Shown one piece after another: positions 32,115 through 40,440 of a stretch of DNA of 45,199 bases. A program made the position numbers and the translations under genes. Origin of the DNA: Streptomyces musisoli. Its GTDB lineage: Bacteria > Actinomycetota > Actinomycetes > Streptomycetales > Streptomycetaceae. The stretch is taken from contig NZ_JAERRH010000031.1 of assembly GCF_016741855.1 (NCBI RefSeq), positions 1 to 45,199 on the forward strand, given 5' to 3'. Numbering within the stretch: the first letter of the stretch is position 1; each line of letters starts with the position of its first letter. The notes below the pieces were generated by a model. That model saw nothing but the letters and a program-made list of their open reading frames with translations, was not told the origin of the DNA and made no database searches.

Positions 32115-33554
32115 ATGGCTTCCACGCGCGGTGCTGCCGAAAAAGCTCAGGTGCTGGTCGCGTCGAATCGCGGCCCGGTCTCCTATCAGGTGGACGACGA
32201 CGGCTCGCTGCACGCCAGACGGGGCGGTGGCGGGCTGGTCTCGGGCCTGTCCGCCATCGGGCCGGACACGGACTCGGTGTGGGTGTGCGCCGCACTGGGC
32301 GACGGCGACCGGGCGGCCGCCCGGCGGGCGGACGGCGGGCTGCTGCCGGCCGACGACACGGGCGGGCAGCGGGTGCGGATGCTCGACATCGACGCGGCCG
32401 TGCACGCAGACGCGTACAACGGCGTCGCCAACTCGGTGCTCTGGTTCGTGCACCACATGCTGTACCAGACACCGCTGGAGCCGGTCTTCGACGCGGGGTT
32501 CCGGCGGCAGTGGGCGGCGTACGAGAGCTACAACCGGGCGTTCGCCGAGGCGCTGGCCGAAGAGGCGGCCGAGGGCGCGGCGGTGCTGATCCAGGACTAC
32601 CACCTGGCCCTCGCCCCCCGGATGCTCCGCCGGCTCCGCCCCGACCTGCGCATCGGGCACTTCTCGCACACCCCGTGGGCCCCGCCGGACTACTTCCGGC
32701 TGCTGCCCGACGACATCGCGGCCGAGCTGCTCACCGGCATCCTGGGCGCGGACCGGGCGGCGTTCCTCACCCAGCGGTGGGCGGACGCGTTCAAGGACTG
32801 CTGTCACGCGGTGCTCGGGCCCGGTATCCCGTCCGGCACCCGGATCGGGGTGCACGGGCTGGGGGCGGACGCGGACTTCCTGCGCAAGCGGGCCCACGAG
32901 GAGGACGTGGCCGAGCGGATGGCGGCGCTGCGCGAGGAGATCGGCGCGGACCGCAGGACCATCGTCCGGGTCGACCGCACGGAGCTGTCGAAGAACATCG
33001 TGCGCGGGCTGCTGGCCTACCGGCAGCTGCTGGAGGACCACCCCGAGTGGCGTGAGCGGGTCGTCCACGTGGCGTTCGCCTATCCCTCGCGCCAGGACCT
33101 CGCGGTGTACCGCGAGTACACCGCCGAGGTGCGGCGGGTCGCGGACGAGATCAACGAGCGGTACGGAACGGCGGGCTGGACGCCGGTGGAGCTGCACGTG
33201 AAGGACGACTTCGCGCGCTCCCTGGCCGCGTACCGGCTGGCCGACGTGGCGCTGGTGAACCCCATCCGGGACGGCATGAACCTGGTCGCCAAGGAGGTCC
33301 CGGTCGTCTCGGACGAGGGCTGCGCGCTGGTGCTGTCGCGGGAGGCCGGGGCGTACGAGGAACTGGGCGAGGACGCGTTCACCGTGAACCCGTACGACAT
33401 CGGCGGGACCGCGGAGGCGTTGCACGAGGCGCTGAGCCTGCCGGCGGAGGAGCGGGCGGCCCGCTCGAAACGGCTGGCCGCCGCCGCGACCGCGCTGCCG
33501 CCCGCCCGGTGGTTCCTGGACCAGCTGACCGCGCTGACGGGCCGGCCGAGCTGA
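32115..33554 (+). CDS. otsA: trehalose-6-phosphate synthase
   Basis: This 479-residue GT20 enzyme has LVASNRGPVSY at its start, the GGGGLVSGL loop, HHMLYQTP, VLIQDYHLALAPRML, GHFSHTPWAPPDYFRLLP, RVDRTELSKNIVRGLLAYR (sugar-phosphate and UDP site) and VNPIRDGMNLVAKE. It makes trehalose-6-phosphate from UDP- or GDP-glucose and glucose-6-phosphate. ATG 32115 has a weak site (TTGAGG); GTG 32106 is in frame. Only 280 bases of repeats separate it from otsB on the opposite strand, so the pathway pair is convergent, not an operon. The last ~11 codons are duplicated in the repeat that follows. Confidence 0.95.
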   Translation: MASTRGAAEKAQVLVASNRGPVSYQVDDDGSLHARRGGGGLVSGLSAIGPDTDSVWVCAALGDGDRAAARRADGGLLPADDTGGQRVRMLDIDAAVHADAYNGVANSVLWFVHHMLYQTPLEPVFDAGFRRQWAAYESYNRAFAEALAEEAAEGAAVLIQDYHLALAPRMLRRLRPDLRIGHFSHTPWAPPDYFRLLPDDIAAELLTGILGADRAAFLTQRWADAFKDCCHAVLGPGIPSGTRIGVHGLGADADFLRKRAHEEDVAERMAALREEIGADRRTIVRVDRTELSKNIVRGLLAYRQLLEDHPEWRERVVHVAFAYPSRQDLAVYREYTAEVRRVADEINERYGTAGWTPVELHVKDDFARSLAAYRLADVALVNPIRDGMNLVAKEVPVVSDEGCALVLSREAGAYEELGEDAFTVNPYDIGGTAEALHEALSLPAEERAARSKRLAAAATALPPARWFLDQLTALTGRPS

Positions 33555-33583
33555 CCCACCGGCTGACCGCGCTGACGGGCCGG
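33546..33583. repeat. 38-bp duplication of the otsA 3' end
   Basis: CCGAGCTGACCCACCGGCTG, then ACCGCGCTGACGGGCCGG: a copy of the last codons of otsA (CTGACCGCGCTGACGGGCCG) follows its stop codon. The repeat leads directly into the 85-bp array. Confidence 0.75.
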
Positions 33584-33838
33584 CCGAGCTGACCCGCCGG
33601 CCGCCGCCCGCCCGGGGGTTCCCGGACCGGCGGACCGTCCTGCCCCGCCGACCGTCCCGACCGGTCAGCCGAGCTGATCCGCCGGCCGCCGCCCGCCCGG
33701 GGGTTCCCGGACCGGCCGACCGTCCTGACCGGCCGACCGTCCCGACCGGTCAGCCGAGCTGGCCCGCCGGCTGCCGCCCGCCCGGGGGTTCCCGGACCGG
33801 CGGACCGTCCTGCCCCGCCGACCGTCCCGACCGGTCAG
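33584..33838. repeat. 85-bp tandem repeat, three copies
   Basis: CCGAGCTG recurs at 33584, 33669, 33754 and 33839, exactly 85 bp apart. Each unit has CGCCCGGGGGTTCCCGGACC and CCGACCGTCCCGACCGGTCA. The fourth occurrence is the end of otsB, so each unit repeats otsB's last codons (QLG-stop) in a different frame. The unit has several internal dyads (CGGGGG..., CCGGTC) and could form terminator hairpins in tandem. Confidence 0.85.
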
Positions 33839-34668
33839 CCGAGCTGATCCGCCAGCTGCCGCAGCAGGTCCACGACTCCCTCCGGGCCGTCCACCACCAG
33901 GTCGGCCCGCTGGGCCAGTTCGGTGACCTCGGTGCTGCCGCTGCAAACCAGCAGGCCGGGGGTGCCGTTCTTGCGGAGTTCGTCGACCGCGGCGAAGGCG
34001 GGGAGGTCGCCCAGGTCGTCGCCGGCGTAGACGACACAGCCGGCACCGGTGGCGCGGGCGTGGTCGAGGAGGGCCACGCCCTTGTCCATGCCCGGCGGGC
34101 GCAGTTCGAGGACCATGCGTCCGGGTTCGACGATCAGGCCGTGCCGGGTGGCGAGGTCGGCGAGGGGGGCGCGCAGGGATTCGAACGTGGCCTGCGGGTC
34201 GGCGGCGCGGCGGGTGTGGACGGCGACGGCCCGGCCCTTCTCCTCGATCCATGTGCCCTCGCCGGCGCCGGCCCGCTCCAGCAGGCCCGGCAGCTCCGCG
34301 CGGACGGCGGCGACGCCGGGGTGCGGGGCGGGCGCGGTGAGGGTGCCGGTGGCCGCGTCCCAGCGTTCGGCGCCGTAGTGCCCGAGGACGGTCAGGTGTT
34401 CCAGGCCGGGGACGCCGTCGAAGCCGCCGTACCGGACCGCGACCTCGGCCGGGCGGCCGGTGATCACCGCGACGGACGCGATCCTGGGGGCGAGTGCGGC
34501 CAGGGCGGGTACGGCGGCCGGGTGGGCGCGGGCCTGTTCGGGGTCGGCGACGATGGGGGCCAGCGTGCCGTCGAAATCGAGGCCGACGAGGGTGGTGCGG
34601 GGCTGCGCGAGCAGGGCGGCGAGTCCGTCTCGGCCGGGCTGGGTCTGCGGGGTCGGCAGAGGATCCAT
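33835..34668 (-). CDS. otsB: trehalose-6-phosphate phosphatase
   Basis: This 277-residue HAD-superfamily phosphatase has the nucleophile motif I VGLDFDGTLAPI (residues ~28-39), motif II AVITGRP (~67-73), conserved GHYGAERW, HTRRAADPQA, KGVALLDHAR, and motif III/IV VVYAGDDLGDLPAF. It removes phosphate from trehalose-6-phosphate. ATG 34668 is the first plausible start. The gene is complete, but its final codons are repeated three times in the downstream array. Confidence 0.93.
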   Translation of the reverse strand: MDPLPTPQTQPGRDGLAALLAQPRTTLVGLDFDGTLAPIVADPEQARAHPAAVPALAALAPRIASVAVITGRPAEVAVRYGGFDGVPGLEHLTVLGHYGAERWDAATGTLTAPAPHPGVAAVRAELPGLLERAGAGEGTWIEEKGRAVAVHTRRAADPQATFESLRAPLADLATRHGLIVEPGRMVLELRPPGMDKGVALLDHARATGAGCVVYAGDDLGDLPAFAAVDELRKNGTPGLLVCSGSTEVTELAQRADLVVDGPEGVVDLLRQLADQLG

Positions 34669-34703
34669 ACCGCGACAGTATCCAGCGCGGCGCGTGGTCA
34701 CTC

Positions 34704-34755
34704 CTGGGGCTCCGCCCCGAACCCCGCCAGGGGCTCCGCCCCTGGACCCCGCCCC
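34704..34755. repeat. GGGGCTCCGCCCC-type intergenic repeat
   Basis: GGGGCTCCGCCCCGAACCCC followed by CAGGGGCTCCGCCCCTG, the latter a hairpin with a perfect CAGGGG/CCCCTG stem. This is a familiar Streptomyces intergenic sequence that often acts as a terminator. Confidence 0.7.
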
Positions 34756-34845
34756 GCCCACCCACCACCCGACTCGCTCCGCCGAAAGGGCACCCCCGAG
34801 ACCACCCCGGCGGCCCGAAACAGGCACCCCGCGCCACACTCGAAC

Positions 34846-35145
34846 GGCCAAGAAGACACCCGGCCGAACTGCGGACGCCCCGGGAAGACACCCGGCCAGG
34901 CTCACGCGGTCCAAGGAGACACCTGGCCGGGCTCGCGCGGCCTGAAGACACCTGGTCAGGCTCACGCGGTCAAGGAGGACACCTGGCCGGGCTCGCGCGG
35001 CCCCGAAGACGCCCGGCCGGTGATCGGACGCCGCAGGAAGACACCCGGCCGGTGATCGGACGCCGCAGGAAGACACCCGGCCGGACTGGCGCGGTCCGAG
35101 GAAGACACCCGCCCAGGCTCGCGCGGTCCGAGAAGGCGCCCCACG
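34846..35145. repeat. array of ~31-bp GAAGACACCCGGCC repeats
   Basis: About nine units begin GAAGACACCCGGCC or AAGACACCTGGCC and then carry a 15-19 base variable part of three types (GGCTCACGCGGTCCAAG, GGGCTCGCGCGGCC, GGTGATCGGACGCCGCAG). Two neighbouring units at 35013-35070 are identical. The block lies between otsB and a DUF3263 gene. No coding sense is supported. Confidence 0.8.
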
Positions 35146-35266
35146 CCACTCTCGATCGGTATGAGAAAGCCACCCCCGCCTCGGGTGGCCCGGGAGCGGG
35201 CCTGGTGGTGTGCTGGGCGCACGGGTGGTGTCGGCTGCGGGCGGAGCGAAAAGGCCGGGCCGCGGG

Positions 35267-35491
35267 TCAGCGTTCTGTGCGGCGGGATTCCCTGATGCGT
35301 CTCAGGCGGTTCACGGTCACCGGGTCGTGGGCCAGGGCCCGCTCGTCGTCCAGGAGGGCGTTGAGGAGCTGGTAGTAGCGGACCGGGACCAGGCCCAGCT
35401 CCTCGCGGATCGCCCGTTCCTTCGCGCCGGCGCCGGGGAAGCCGCGGCGCTCCAGCGCGAGGATGGCCTTCTCACGGCTGCCCAGTTCCAT
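35267..35491 (-). CDS. DUF3263 protein
   Basis: This 74-residue protein reads MELGSREKAILALERRGFPG, KERAIREELGLVPVRYYQLL, NALLDDERALAHDPVTVNRL, RRIRESRRTER, the whole DUF3263 family pattern. The central helix pair looks like a winged-helix DNA-binding region, so a small regulator is possible. ATG 35491 is used. Its upstream gap to the solute-binding protein (about 140 bp) holds degenerate CACGCCCCCGAGCCCC repeats. Confidence 0.85.
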   Translation of the reverse strand: MELGSREKAILALERRGFPGAGAKERAIREELGLVPVRYYQLLNALLDDERALAHDPVTVNRLRRIRESRRTER

Positions 35492-35633
35492 GCGAGCCAC
35501 CGTAACGCCGGGCACCGACACTCCCCAGCCCACGCCCCGAGCCCCAGCCCACGCCCCCGAGCCCCGGCCGCGCACCCGAGTCCCTGTCCCAGCCGCGCTC
35601 ACGAGTCCCGGGTTCCAGACGCGCTCCCGTGGT

Positions 35634-36923
35634 CTAGCTCGTGCTCCTGCTGTCGGCCGCCGTGGCCGTGGACTGGAGTCGGGTCAGGACGCCGGAGGGG
35701 CTGCCGCCGGGGGTGACCGCCTGGCCGATGTTCTGCTTCACGGCTGCGGCGACCGCCGCCCAGGAGGTCTTGCCGACGGGGTACAGCTCGGAGGTGGGCA
35801 GCTGCTCCAGGAAGGGGTGCAGGGCCTTGTCGGTGGCCGCGCCGGACGCGCTCATGGCGTTGGACGCGGAACCGGTGACCGGCAGCAGCCCGTAGGTCCG
35901 GGAGAAGTCGAGGACGTTCTTCTGCGCGTAGACGAAGTCGAGGAAGTCGCCGATCCGGTCGGCGTTCCCGTTCTGTTTGAAGCCCATCATCCAGTCGGTG
36001 ACGCCCATGGACGCCCTGGCCTTGCCGGTGCGGCCCGGCATCGGCACCATGCCGAACTTCACGCCCTTCTTCGCGGCCTGCTGGATCAGCGTCGGGTGCC
36101 CGTTGAGCATGCCGACCTGCCCGTCGGCGAACGCGGCGAAGGCGGTGGCGCGGTTGAGCTTGCCGGGGGCGACGGGGCCGGTCAGGTCCTTGCCGACCAG
36201 CTCGTCCTTGAGCCAGTCGAACGTCGAGACGTTCGCCTCCGAGTCGATCGTGTAGGTGCCGATGTCGTCGGTGTAGCCGCTGCCCCCGTTGCCGCCGCTG
36301 AGCAGCCACTGCATGGTCTCGGCCTGGGCCTCCTCGGGGCCGAGCGGCAGCGCGTAGGGGTACTTCACGCCCTTGTCCTTGAGCGCCCTGGCGTCGGCGG
36401 CCAGCTCGTCCCAGGTGGTGGGCGGGGTGATGCCGGCCTTGGCGAACAGGGTCTTGTTGTAGAAGAGCACGCGCGTGGAGGCGGCGAACGGGATGCCGTA
36501 CTGCGTGTGCTGCCACGCGCCGGCGTCGGAGAGCGGCGAGAGGAAGTCGGCCTGGGTGCGGATGGAGAGCAGGTCCGAGACCGGGTACAGCTTGTCGGCG
36601 GCGGCGTAGTCGGCGTAGGCGCCTATCTGGGCCATGTCGGGGGCGTGGCCGGCGTCGACCATCTCCTTGACCTTGCGGTCGACGTCGTTCCAGGAGTAGA
36701 CGCTGACCTCGACCTTCACGTCGGGGTGCTGCGACTCGTAGTCCTCGACCAGGGCGTCCCAGTACTTCTTGGAGCTGGTGGCGGCGGAGTCGCCGTAGTC
36801 GGCGGCGACGAGTCTGAGGGTCACGTCGGAGGAGCCCGTGCTCCCGCAGCCGCCGAGGACCGCCGTCATGCCCAGTGCGGACACCACCGCGATCGTTCCT
36901 GCCGTACGCCGACGCACGCTCAA
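35634..36923 (-). CDS. ABC transporter sugar-binding lipoprotein
   Basis: This 429-residue family 1 extracellular solute-binding protein has a lipoprotein signal (TIAVVSALGMTAVLGGC, acylated cysteine at ~26). It has VTLRLVAADYGDSA and SVYSWNDVDRKVKEMVDAGHAPDMAQ at the hinge, GIPFAASTRVLFYNKTLF, and the C-terminal TSWAAVAAAVKQNIGQAVT. Lipid-anchored outside, it delivers a sugar to a permease, but no permease or ATPase gene lies nearby. It is divergent from nagK-nagA across two DasR-like boxes, so an amino sugar is a reasonable guess. TTG 36923 is preferred (AGGG 8 bases upstream), with GTG 36917 as alternative. Confidence 0.9.
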   Translation of the reverse strand: MSVRRRTAGTIAVVSALGMTAVLGGCGSTGSSDVTLRLVAADYGDSAATSSKKYWDALVEDYESQHPDVKVEVSVYSWNDVDRKVKEMVDAGHAPDMAQIGAYADYAAADKLYPVSDLLSIRTQADFLSPLSDAGAWQHTQYGIPFAASTRVLFYNKTLFAKAGITPPTTWDELAADARALKDKGVKYPYALPLGPEEAQAETMQWLLSGGNGGSGYTDDIGTYTIDSEANVSTFDWLKDELVGKDLTGPVAPGKLNRATAFAAFADGQVGMLNGHPTLIQQAAKKGVKFGMVPMPGRTGKARASMGVTDWMMGFKQNGNADRIGDFLDFVYAQKNVLDFSRTYGLLPVTGSASNAMSASGAATDKALHPFLEQLPTSELYPVGKTSWAAVAAAVKQNIGQAVTPGGSPSGVLTRLQSTATAADSRSTS

Positions 36924-36964
36924 AGTCCCAACCCTGCTGTCTGACCGTTCAATATATGGACACA

Positions 36965-36980
36965 TAAGGTCTACACCACG
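36965..36980. promoter_or_regulatory. weak DasR-like (dre) box
   Basis: TAAGGTCTACACCACG matches ACTGGTCTAGACCACT at 11 of 16 positions, mainly in the GGTCTA and ACCAC blocks. It is two bases from a stronger box, so paired binding is possible. Confidence 0.4.
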
Positions 36981-36982
36981 TG

Positions 36983-36998
36983 AGTGGACTAGACCTCT
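36983..36998. promoter_or_regulatory. DasR-like (dre) box upstream of nagK
   Basis: AGTGGACTAGACCTCT matches the dre consensus at 14 of 16 positions (C or G allowed at position 2). It lies 32 bases before the nagK start and 60 before the solute-binding protein start, placed to repress both. DasR is released by GlcN-6-phosphate, the product of NagA. Confidence 0.75.
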
Positions 36999-37029
36999 CC
37001 CGGGTGCGAGGGCCACACTAGGCCCCGTG

Positions 37030-37974
37030 GTGAGACATGTCATCGCCCTGGACGTGGGCGGTACCGGGATGAAGGCCGCCCTCGTCGCAGACGACGGCGA
37101 GCTGCTCCACCGCGCCCGCCGCGCCACCGGACGCGAGCGCGGCCCGGACGCGGTGGTCGCGACGATCCTCGACTTCGCCGCCGAACTGCGCGCGTACGGC
37201 GCCGAGCACCACGGCGCCCCGGCCCTCGCCGCCGGCATCGCGGTCCCCGGCATCGTCGACGAGGAACTCGGCGTCGCCGCCTACGCGGCCAACCTCGGCT
37301 GGCGGGACGTACCGCTGCGGGCACTGCTCACCGAGCGGCTCGGCATCCCCGTCGCCCTCGGCCACGACGTGCGCACCGGCGGCCTCGCCGAGGGCCGGAT
37401 CGGCGCGGGCAGGGGCGCCGACCGGTTCCTGTTCGTGCCGCTCGGCACCGGCATCGCGGGCGCCATCGGCATCGACGGCCGGGTGGAGTCGGGCGCGCAC
37501 GGCTTCGCGGGCGAGATCGGCCACGTCGTCGTACGGCCCGGCGGCACCGCATGCCCCTGCGGACAGGGCGGCTGCCTGGAGCGGTACGCCTCCGCGTCCG
37601 CCGTCAGCGAGGCCTGGGCGGCGGCCTGCGGGGACCCGGGCGCCGACGCCGCCGACTGCGCCAAGGCCGTCGCGTCCGGTGACCCGAACGCCGTCCGGGT
37701 CTGGCGGGAGGCGGTCGACGCGCTCGCCGACGGACTGGTCACCGCCATCACCCTGCTGGACCCGCGCACGCTGATCATCGGTGGCGGCCTGGCCGAGGCG
37801 GGGGAAGTGTTGTTCCAGCCGCTGCGGGACGCCGTCCGGCGCCGGGTCACCTTCCAGAAACTGCCCACCATCGTCCCGGCCGCCCTGGGTGACACGGCGG
37901 GTTGCCTCGGGGCCGGGCTGCTCGCCCGAGATCTGCTGAGGACCACTTCTACGACTCCGGAGGTAACCACCTGA
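37030..37974 (+). CDS. nagK: ROK-family N-acetylglucosamine kinase
   Basis: This 314-residue ROK-family kinase has the phosphate loop IALDVGGTGMKAALVADDG at its start, GIAVPGIVDE, VALGHDVRTGGLAEGRIGAG, LGTGIAGAIGIDGRV, and EIGHVVVRPGG. The zinc motif CPCGQGGCLERYASA is at ~176-190. It phosphorylates GlcNAc to GlcNAc-6-phosphate. It overlaps nagA by one base (TGATG), so the pair is coupled. GTG 37030 (VRHVIAL) or GTG 37027 could start it; no strong ribosome site is visible, and it may be leaderless. Confidence 0.9.
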   Translation: MRHVIALDVGGTGMKAALVADDGELLHRARRATGRERGPDAVVATILDFAAELRAYGAEHHGAPALAAGIAVPGIVDEELGVAAYAANLGWRDVPLRALLTERLGIPVALGHDVRTGGLAEGRIGAGRGADRFLFVPLGTGIAGAIGIDGRVESGAHGFAGEIGHVVVRPGGTACPCGQGGCLERYASASAVSEAWAAACGDPGADAADCAKAVASGDPNAVRVWREAVDALADGLVTAITLLDPRTLIIGGGLAEAGEVLFQPLRDAVRRRVTFQKLPTIVPAALGDTAGCLGAGLLARDLLRTTSTTPEVTT

Positions 37975-39218
37975 TGGCCACTGAGCGGAACAGCCAGACT
38001 CCGGAGCCGGGCAGCGCGCCCGAAGGCGCGGGGGGCGCTGCCGATCAGCGGCTCCGCCGCGGGGCGCGACCGGCCCCCGCCGGCCCGCAGCTGCTCACCG
38101 GCGCGAACGTGGTGCTTCCCACCGGAACGGTGAAGAACGGCCGACTGGCCGTGGACGGCCGGCGCATCGCCGGTACCGCGCCGGCCGGCGCCCAGGTGAT
38201 CGACCTCACCGGCCACTGGCTCGTCCCCGGCTTCGTCGACATCCACAACCACGGCGGCGGCGGAGCCTCCTTCTCCGGCACCCCGGACGACATCCTCAAG
38301 GCCATCCGCACGCACCGCGCGCACGGCAGCACCACCCTCGTCGCCTCCACCGTCACCGACGAGATGGACCTGCTGGTCCGCCAGGCCGGGCTGCTGAGCG
38401 AACTGGCCGAACAGGGCGACATCGCGGGCATCCACTTCGAGGGGCCGTTCATCTCGCCGTGCCGCAAGGGCGCGCACTCCGAGAAGCTGCTGCGCGACCC
38501 GGAACCCGCCGAGGTCCGCAAGCTGATCGACGCGGCGCGCGGCCGGGCCACGATGGTCACCCTCGCGGCCGAACTGCCCGGCGGCATCGACTCCGTACGG
38601 CTGCTCGCCGAGCACGGCGTGATCGCGGCCATCGGGCACACGGACGCGACGTACGAGCAGACGGTGGAAGCCATCGACGCGGGCGCCACGGTCGCCACCC
38701 ACCTCTTCAACGCCATGCCCGCCCTCGGCCACCGCGCGCCCGGCCCGATCGCCGCGCTGCTGGAGGACGAGCGGGTCACCGTCGAGCTGATCAACGACGG
38801 CACGCACCTGCACCCGGCCGCGCTGGAGCTGGCGTTCCGTCACGCGGGTGCGGGCCGGGTCGCGTTCATCACCGACGCGATGGACGCGGCCGGCATCGGC
38901 GACGGCCGCTACATGCTCGGCCCGCTGGAGGTCGAGGTCAGCGAGGGCGTGGCCCGGCTGGTGGAGGGCGGCTCGATCGCGGGCTCCACGCTCACCCTGG
39001 ACCGCGCGTTCAAGCGGGCGGTGACGGTCGACAAGCTGTCGGTCGAGGACACGGTGACGGCCCTGTCGGCCAACCCGGCCCGTCTGCTCGGCCTTGCCGA
39101 CCGCATCGGTTCCCTGGAGCCCGGCAAGGACGCCGACCTCGTCCTGCTGGACGAGAACTTCGACCTGAAGGGCGTGATGCGGCACGGCGAGTGGATCGTC
39201 GCGCCCCAACTGGCCTGA
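37974..39218 (+). CDS. nagA: N-acetylglucosamine-6-phosphate deacetylase
   Basis: This 414-residue amidohydrolase has the first metal motif VDIHNHGGGG at ~88, the IHFEGPF metal glutamate, the GHTDATYEQ histidine, THLFNAMPALGHRAPG, and ELINDGTHLHPAAL plus FITDAMDAAG (catalytic Asp). It converts GlcNAc-6-phosphate to GlcN-6-phosphate and acetate. The first ~40 residues are a Gly/Ala/Pro-rich extension absent from typical NagA. ATG 37974 has GGAGG ten bases upstream and a one-base overlap with nagK. Its product is the effector that relieves DasR. Confidence 0.95.
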   Translation: MATERNSQTPEPGSAPEGAGGAADQRLRRGARPAPAGPQLLTGANVVLPTGTVKNGRLAVDGRRIAGTAPAGAQVIDLTGHWLVPGFVDIHNHGGGGASFSGTPDDILKAIRTHRAHGSTTLVASTVTDEMDLLVRQAGLLSELAEQGDIAGIHFEGPFISPCRKGAHSEKLLRDPEPAEVRKLIDAARGRATMVTLAAELPGGIDSVRLLAEHGVIAAIGHTDATYEQTVEAIDAGATVATHLFNAMPALGHRAPGPIAALLEDERVTVELINDGTHLHPAALELAFRHAGAGRVAFITDAMDAAGIGDGRYMLGPLEVEVSEGVARLVEGGSIAGSTLTLDRAFKRAVTVDKLSVEDTVTALSANPARLLGLADRIGSLEPGKDADLVLLDENFDLKGVMRHGEWIVAPQLA

Positions 39219-39340
39219 TCCGTCCGGGTTTCCTCACACGGCGGCCGACCTGGGTCTGGGCCGACCGCCGTGTCTTTGGCATGATCGGGTCCCCGGAAAC
39301 CGAGTGACAGGCACAGGGACTTCGAGGGAGGTCGGCCCGG

Positions 39341-40270
39341 GTGATCCTCACGGTCACGCTGAACACCGCTCTCGACATCACCTATCGCGTGCGGTCGCTG
39401 CAGCCGCACTCCTCGCACCGCGTCTCGGACGTCGCCGAGCGGCCCGGCGGCAAGGGCGTGAACGTGGCCCGGGTGCTGGCCGCCCTCGGACACGAGGTGA
39501 CGGTCACCGGCTTCGCGGGCGGTGCCACCGGCGAGGTGGTGCGCGACCGCCTGTCGGCCGTGCCGGGCCTGACCGACGCGCTGGTCCCCGTCGCGGGAGC
39601 GACCCGGCGCACCATAGCCGTCGCCGACGAACTGACCGGCGACACCACCCAGTTGAACGAGCCGGGACCGGGGATCGAGCCGGCCGAGTGGGGTGCCTTC
39701 CTCGACCGGTACGAGGAGCTGGTGGCCGGGGCCTCGGCGGTGGCGCTGTGCGGCAGTCTGCCGCCCGGGGTGCCGGTGGGGGCGTACGCCGGCCTGGTCC
39801 GCACGGCACGGTCCGCGGAGGTGCCGGTGCTGCTGGACACCAGCGGCGAACCGCTGCGCCGCGGGGTGGCCGCCCGCCCGGACGTCATCAAGCCGAACGC
39901 CGACGAACTGGCCGAACTGACGGGGTCCCACGAGCCGTTGCGCGCCACCCAGGACGCCCGCCGGCGCGGGGCCCGCGCGGTGGTCGCCTCCCTCGGCGCC
40001 GCCGGGCTGCTCGCGGTCACGCCCGAGGGCCGCTGGCGCGCCGCCCCGCCCGCCGCGGTGCGCGGCAACCCGACCGGTGCGGGCGACTCGGCGGTGGCGG
40101 GCCTGCTGTCGGGCCTGCTGGAACAACTCCCCTGGCCGGACCGCCTGGCCCGAGCGGTAGCCCTGTCGGCGGCGACCGTACGCTCCGCCACCGCGGGCGA
40201 GTTCGACCGTACGGCCTACGAGGAACTGCTGGGCCGGGTGGCGGTGTCGGGGGAGTTCAGCGCGGCTTAG
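39341..40270 (+). CDS. PfkB-type hexose-phosphate kinase
   Basis: This 309-residue ribokinase-fold kinase of the 1-phosphofructokinase family has MILTVTLNTALDITYRV, RPGGKGVNVARVLAALGHEV (first PfkB signature), ALCGSLPPGVPVGAYAGLV, VIKPNADELAELTG and the NPTGAGDSAVAGLLSGL anion hole with catalytic Asp at ~250. The substrate could be fructose-1-phosphate or tagatose-6-phosphate. GTG 39341 follows GGGAGG. It lies 122 bases after nagA in the same direction and may belong to the amino-sugar route. Its TAG stop merges with the interspersed element. Confidence 0.88.
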   Translation: MILTVTLNTALDITYRVRSLQPHSSHRVSDVAERPGGKGVNVARVLAALGHEVTVTGFAGGATGEVVRDRLSAVPGLTDALVPVAGATRRTIAVADELTGDTTQLNEPGPGIEPAEWGAFLDRYEELVAGASAVALCGSLPPGVPVGAYAGLVRTARSAEVPVLLDTSGEPLRRGVAARPDVIKPNADELAELTGSHEPLRATQDARRRGARAVVASLGAAGLLAVTPEGRWRAAPPAAVRGNPTGAGDSAVAGLLSGLLEQLPWPDRLARAVALSAATVRSATAGEFDRTAYEELLGRVAVSGEFSAA

Positions 40271-40440
40271 GGTCTCTCGTGCGGATCGTACGGGCTCGCG
40301 GGCCCTGGCACCGCTCCCCCACTCCCGGCTTCGCTCGAGCGGGGGGTGCCACCACCGCCTCAACGGCGTGGGAGGCGCCCCGTCACCAGGCCCCACTGCC
40401 TGATCCGGCCTGATCCGGCCTGATCCAGGCGGAAAACCCT
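40269..40440. repeat. interspersed TAGGG...CCCTA element, copy 3
   Basis: AGGGTCTCTCGTGCGGATC begins at the TAG stop of the kinase, and the far end TGATCCAGGCGGAAAACCCT, then AG, holds the CTA stop of the CBM gene on the other strand. Three TGATCCGGCC units sit near the right end, and the middle has extra GC-rich hairpin sequence. So one element closes both convergent genes. Confidence 0.8.

Noticed and set aside
34846..35145. Possible CRISPR array (regular ~31-bp units)
   Set aside because: The variable parts recur between units, two neighbouring units are identical, the repeat core is only ~14 bp, and no cas gene is present.
35626..35641. CGTGGTCTAGCTCGTG as a DasR box
   Set aside because: Only the left half matches, and it overlaps the stop codon of the solute-binding protein, not a promoter.
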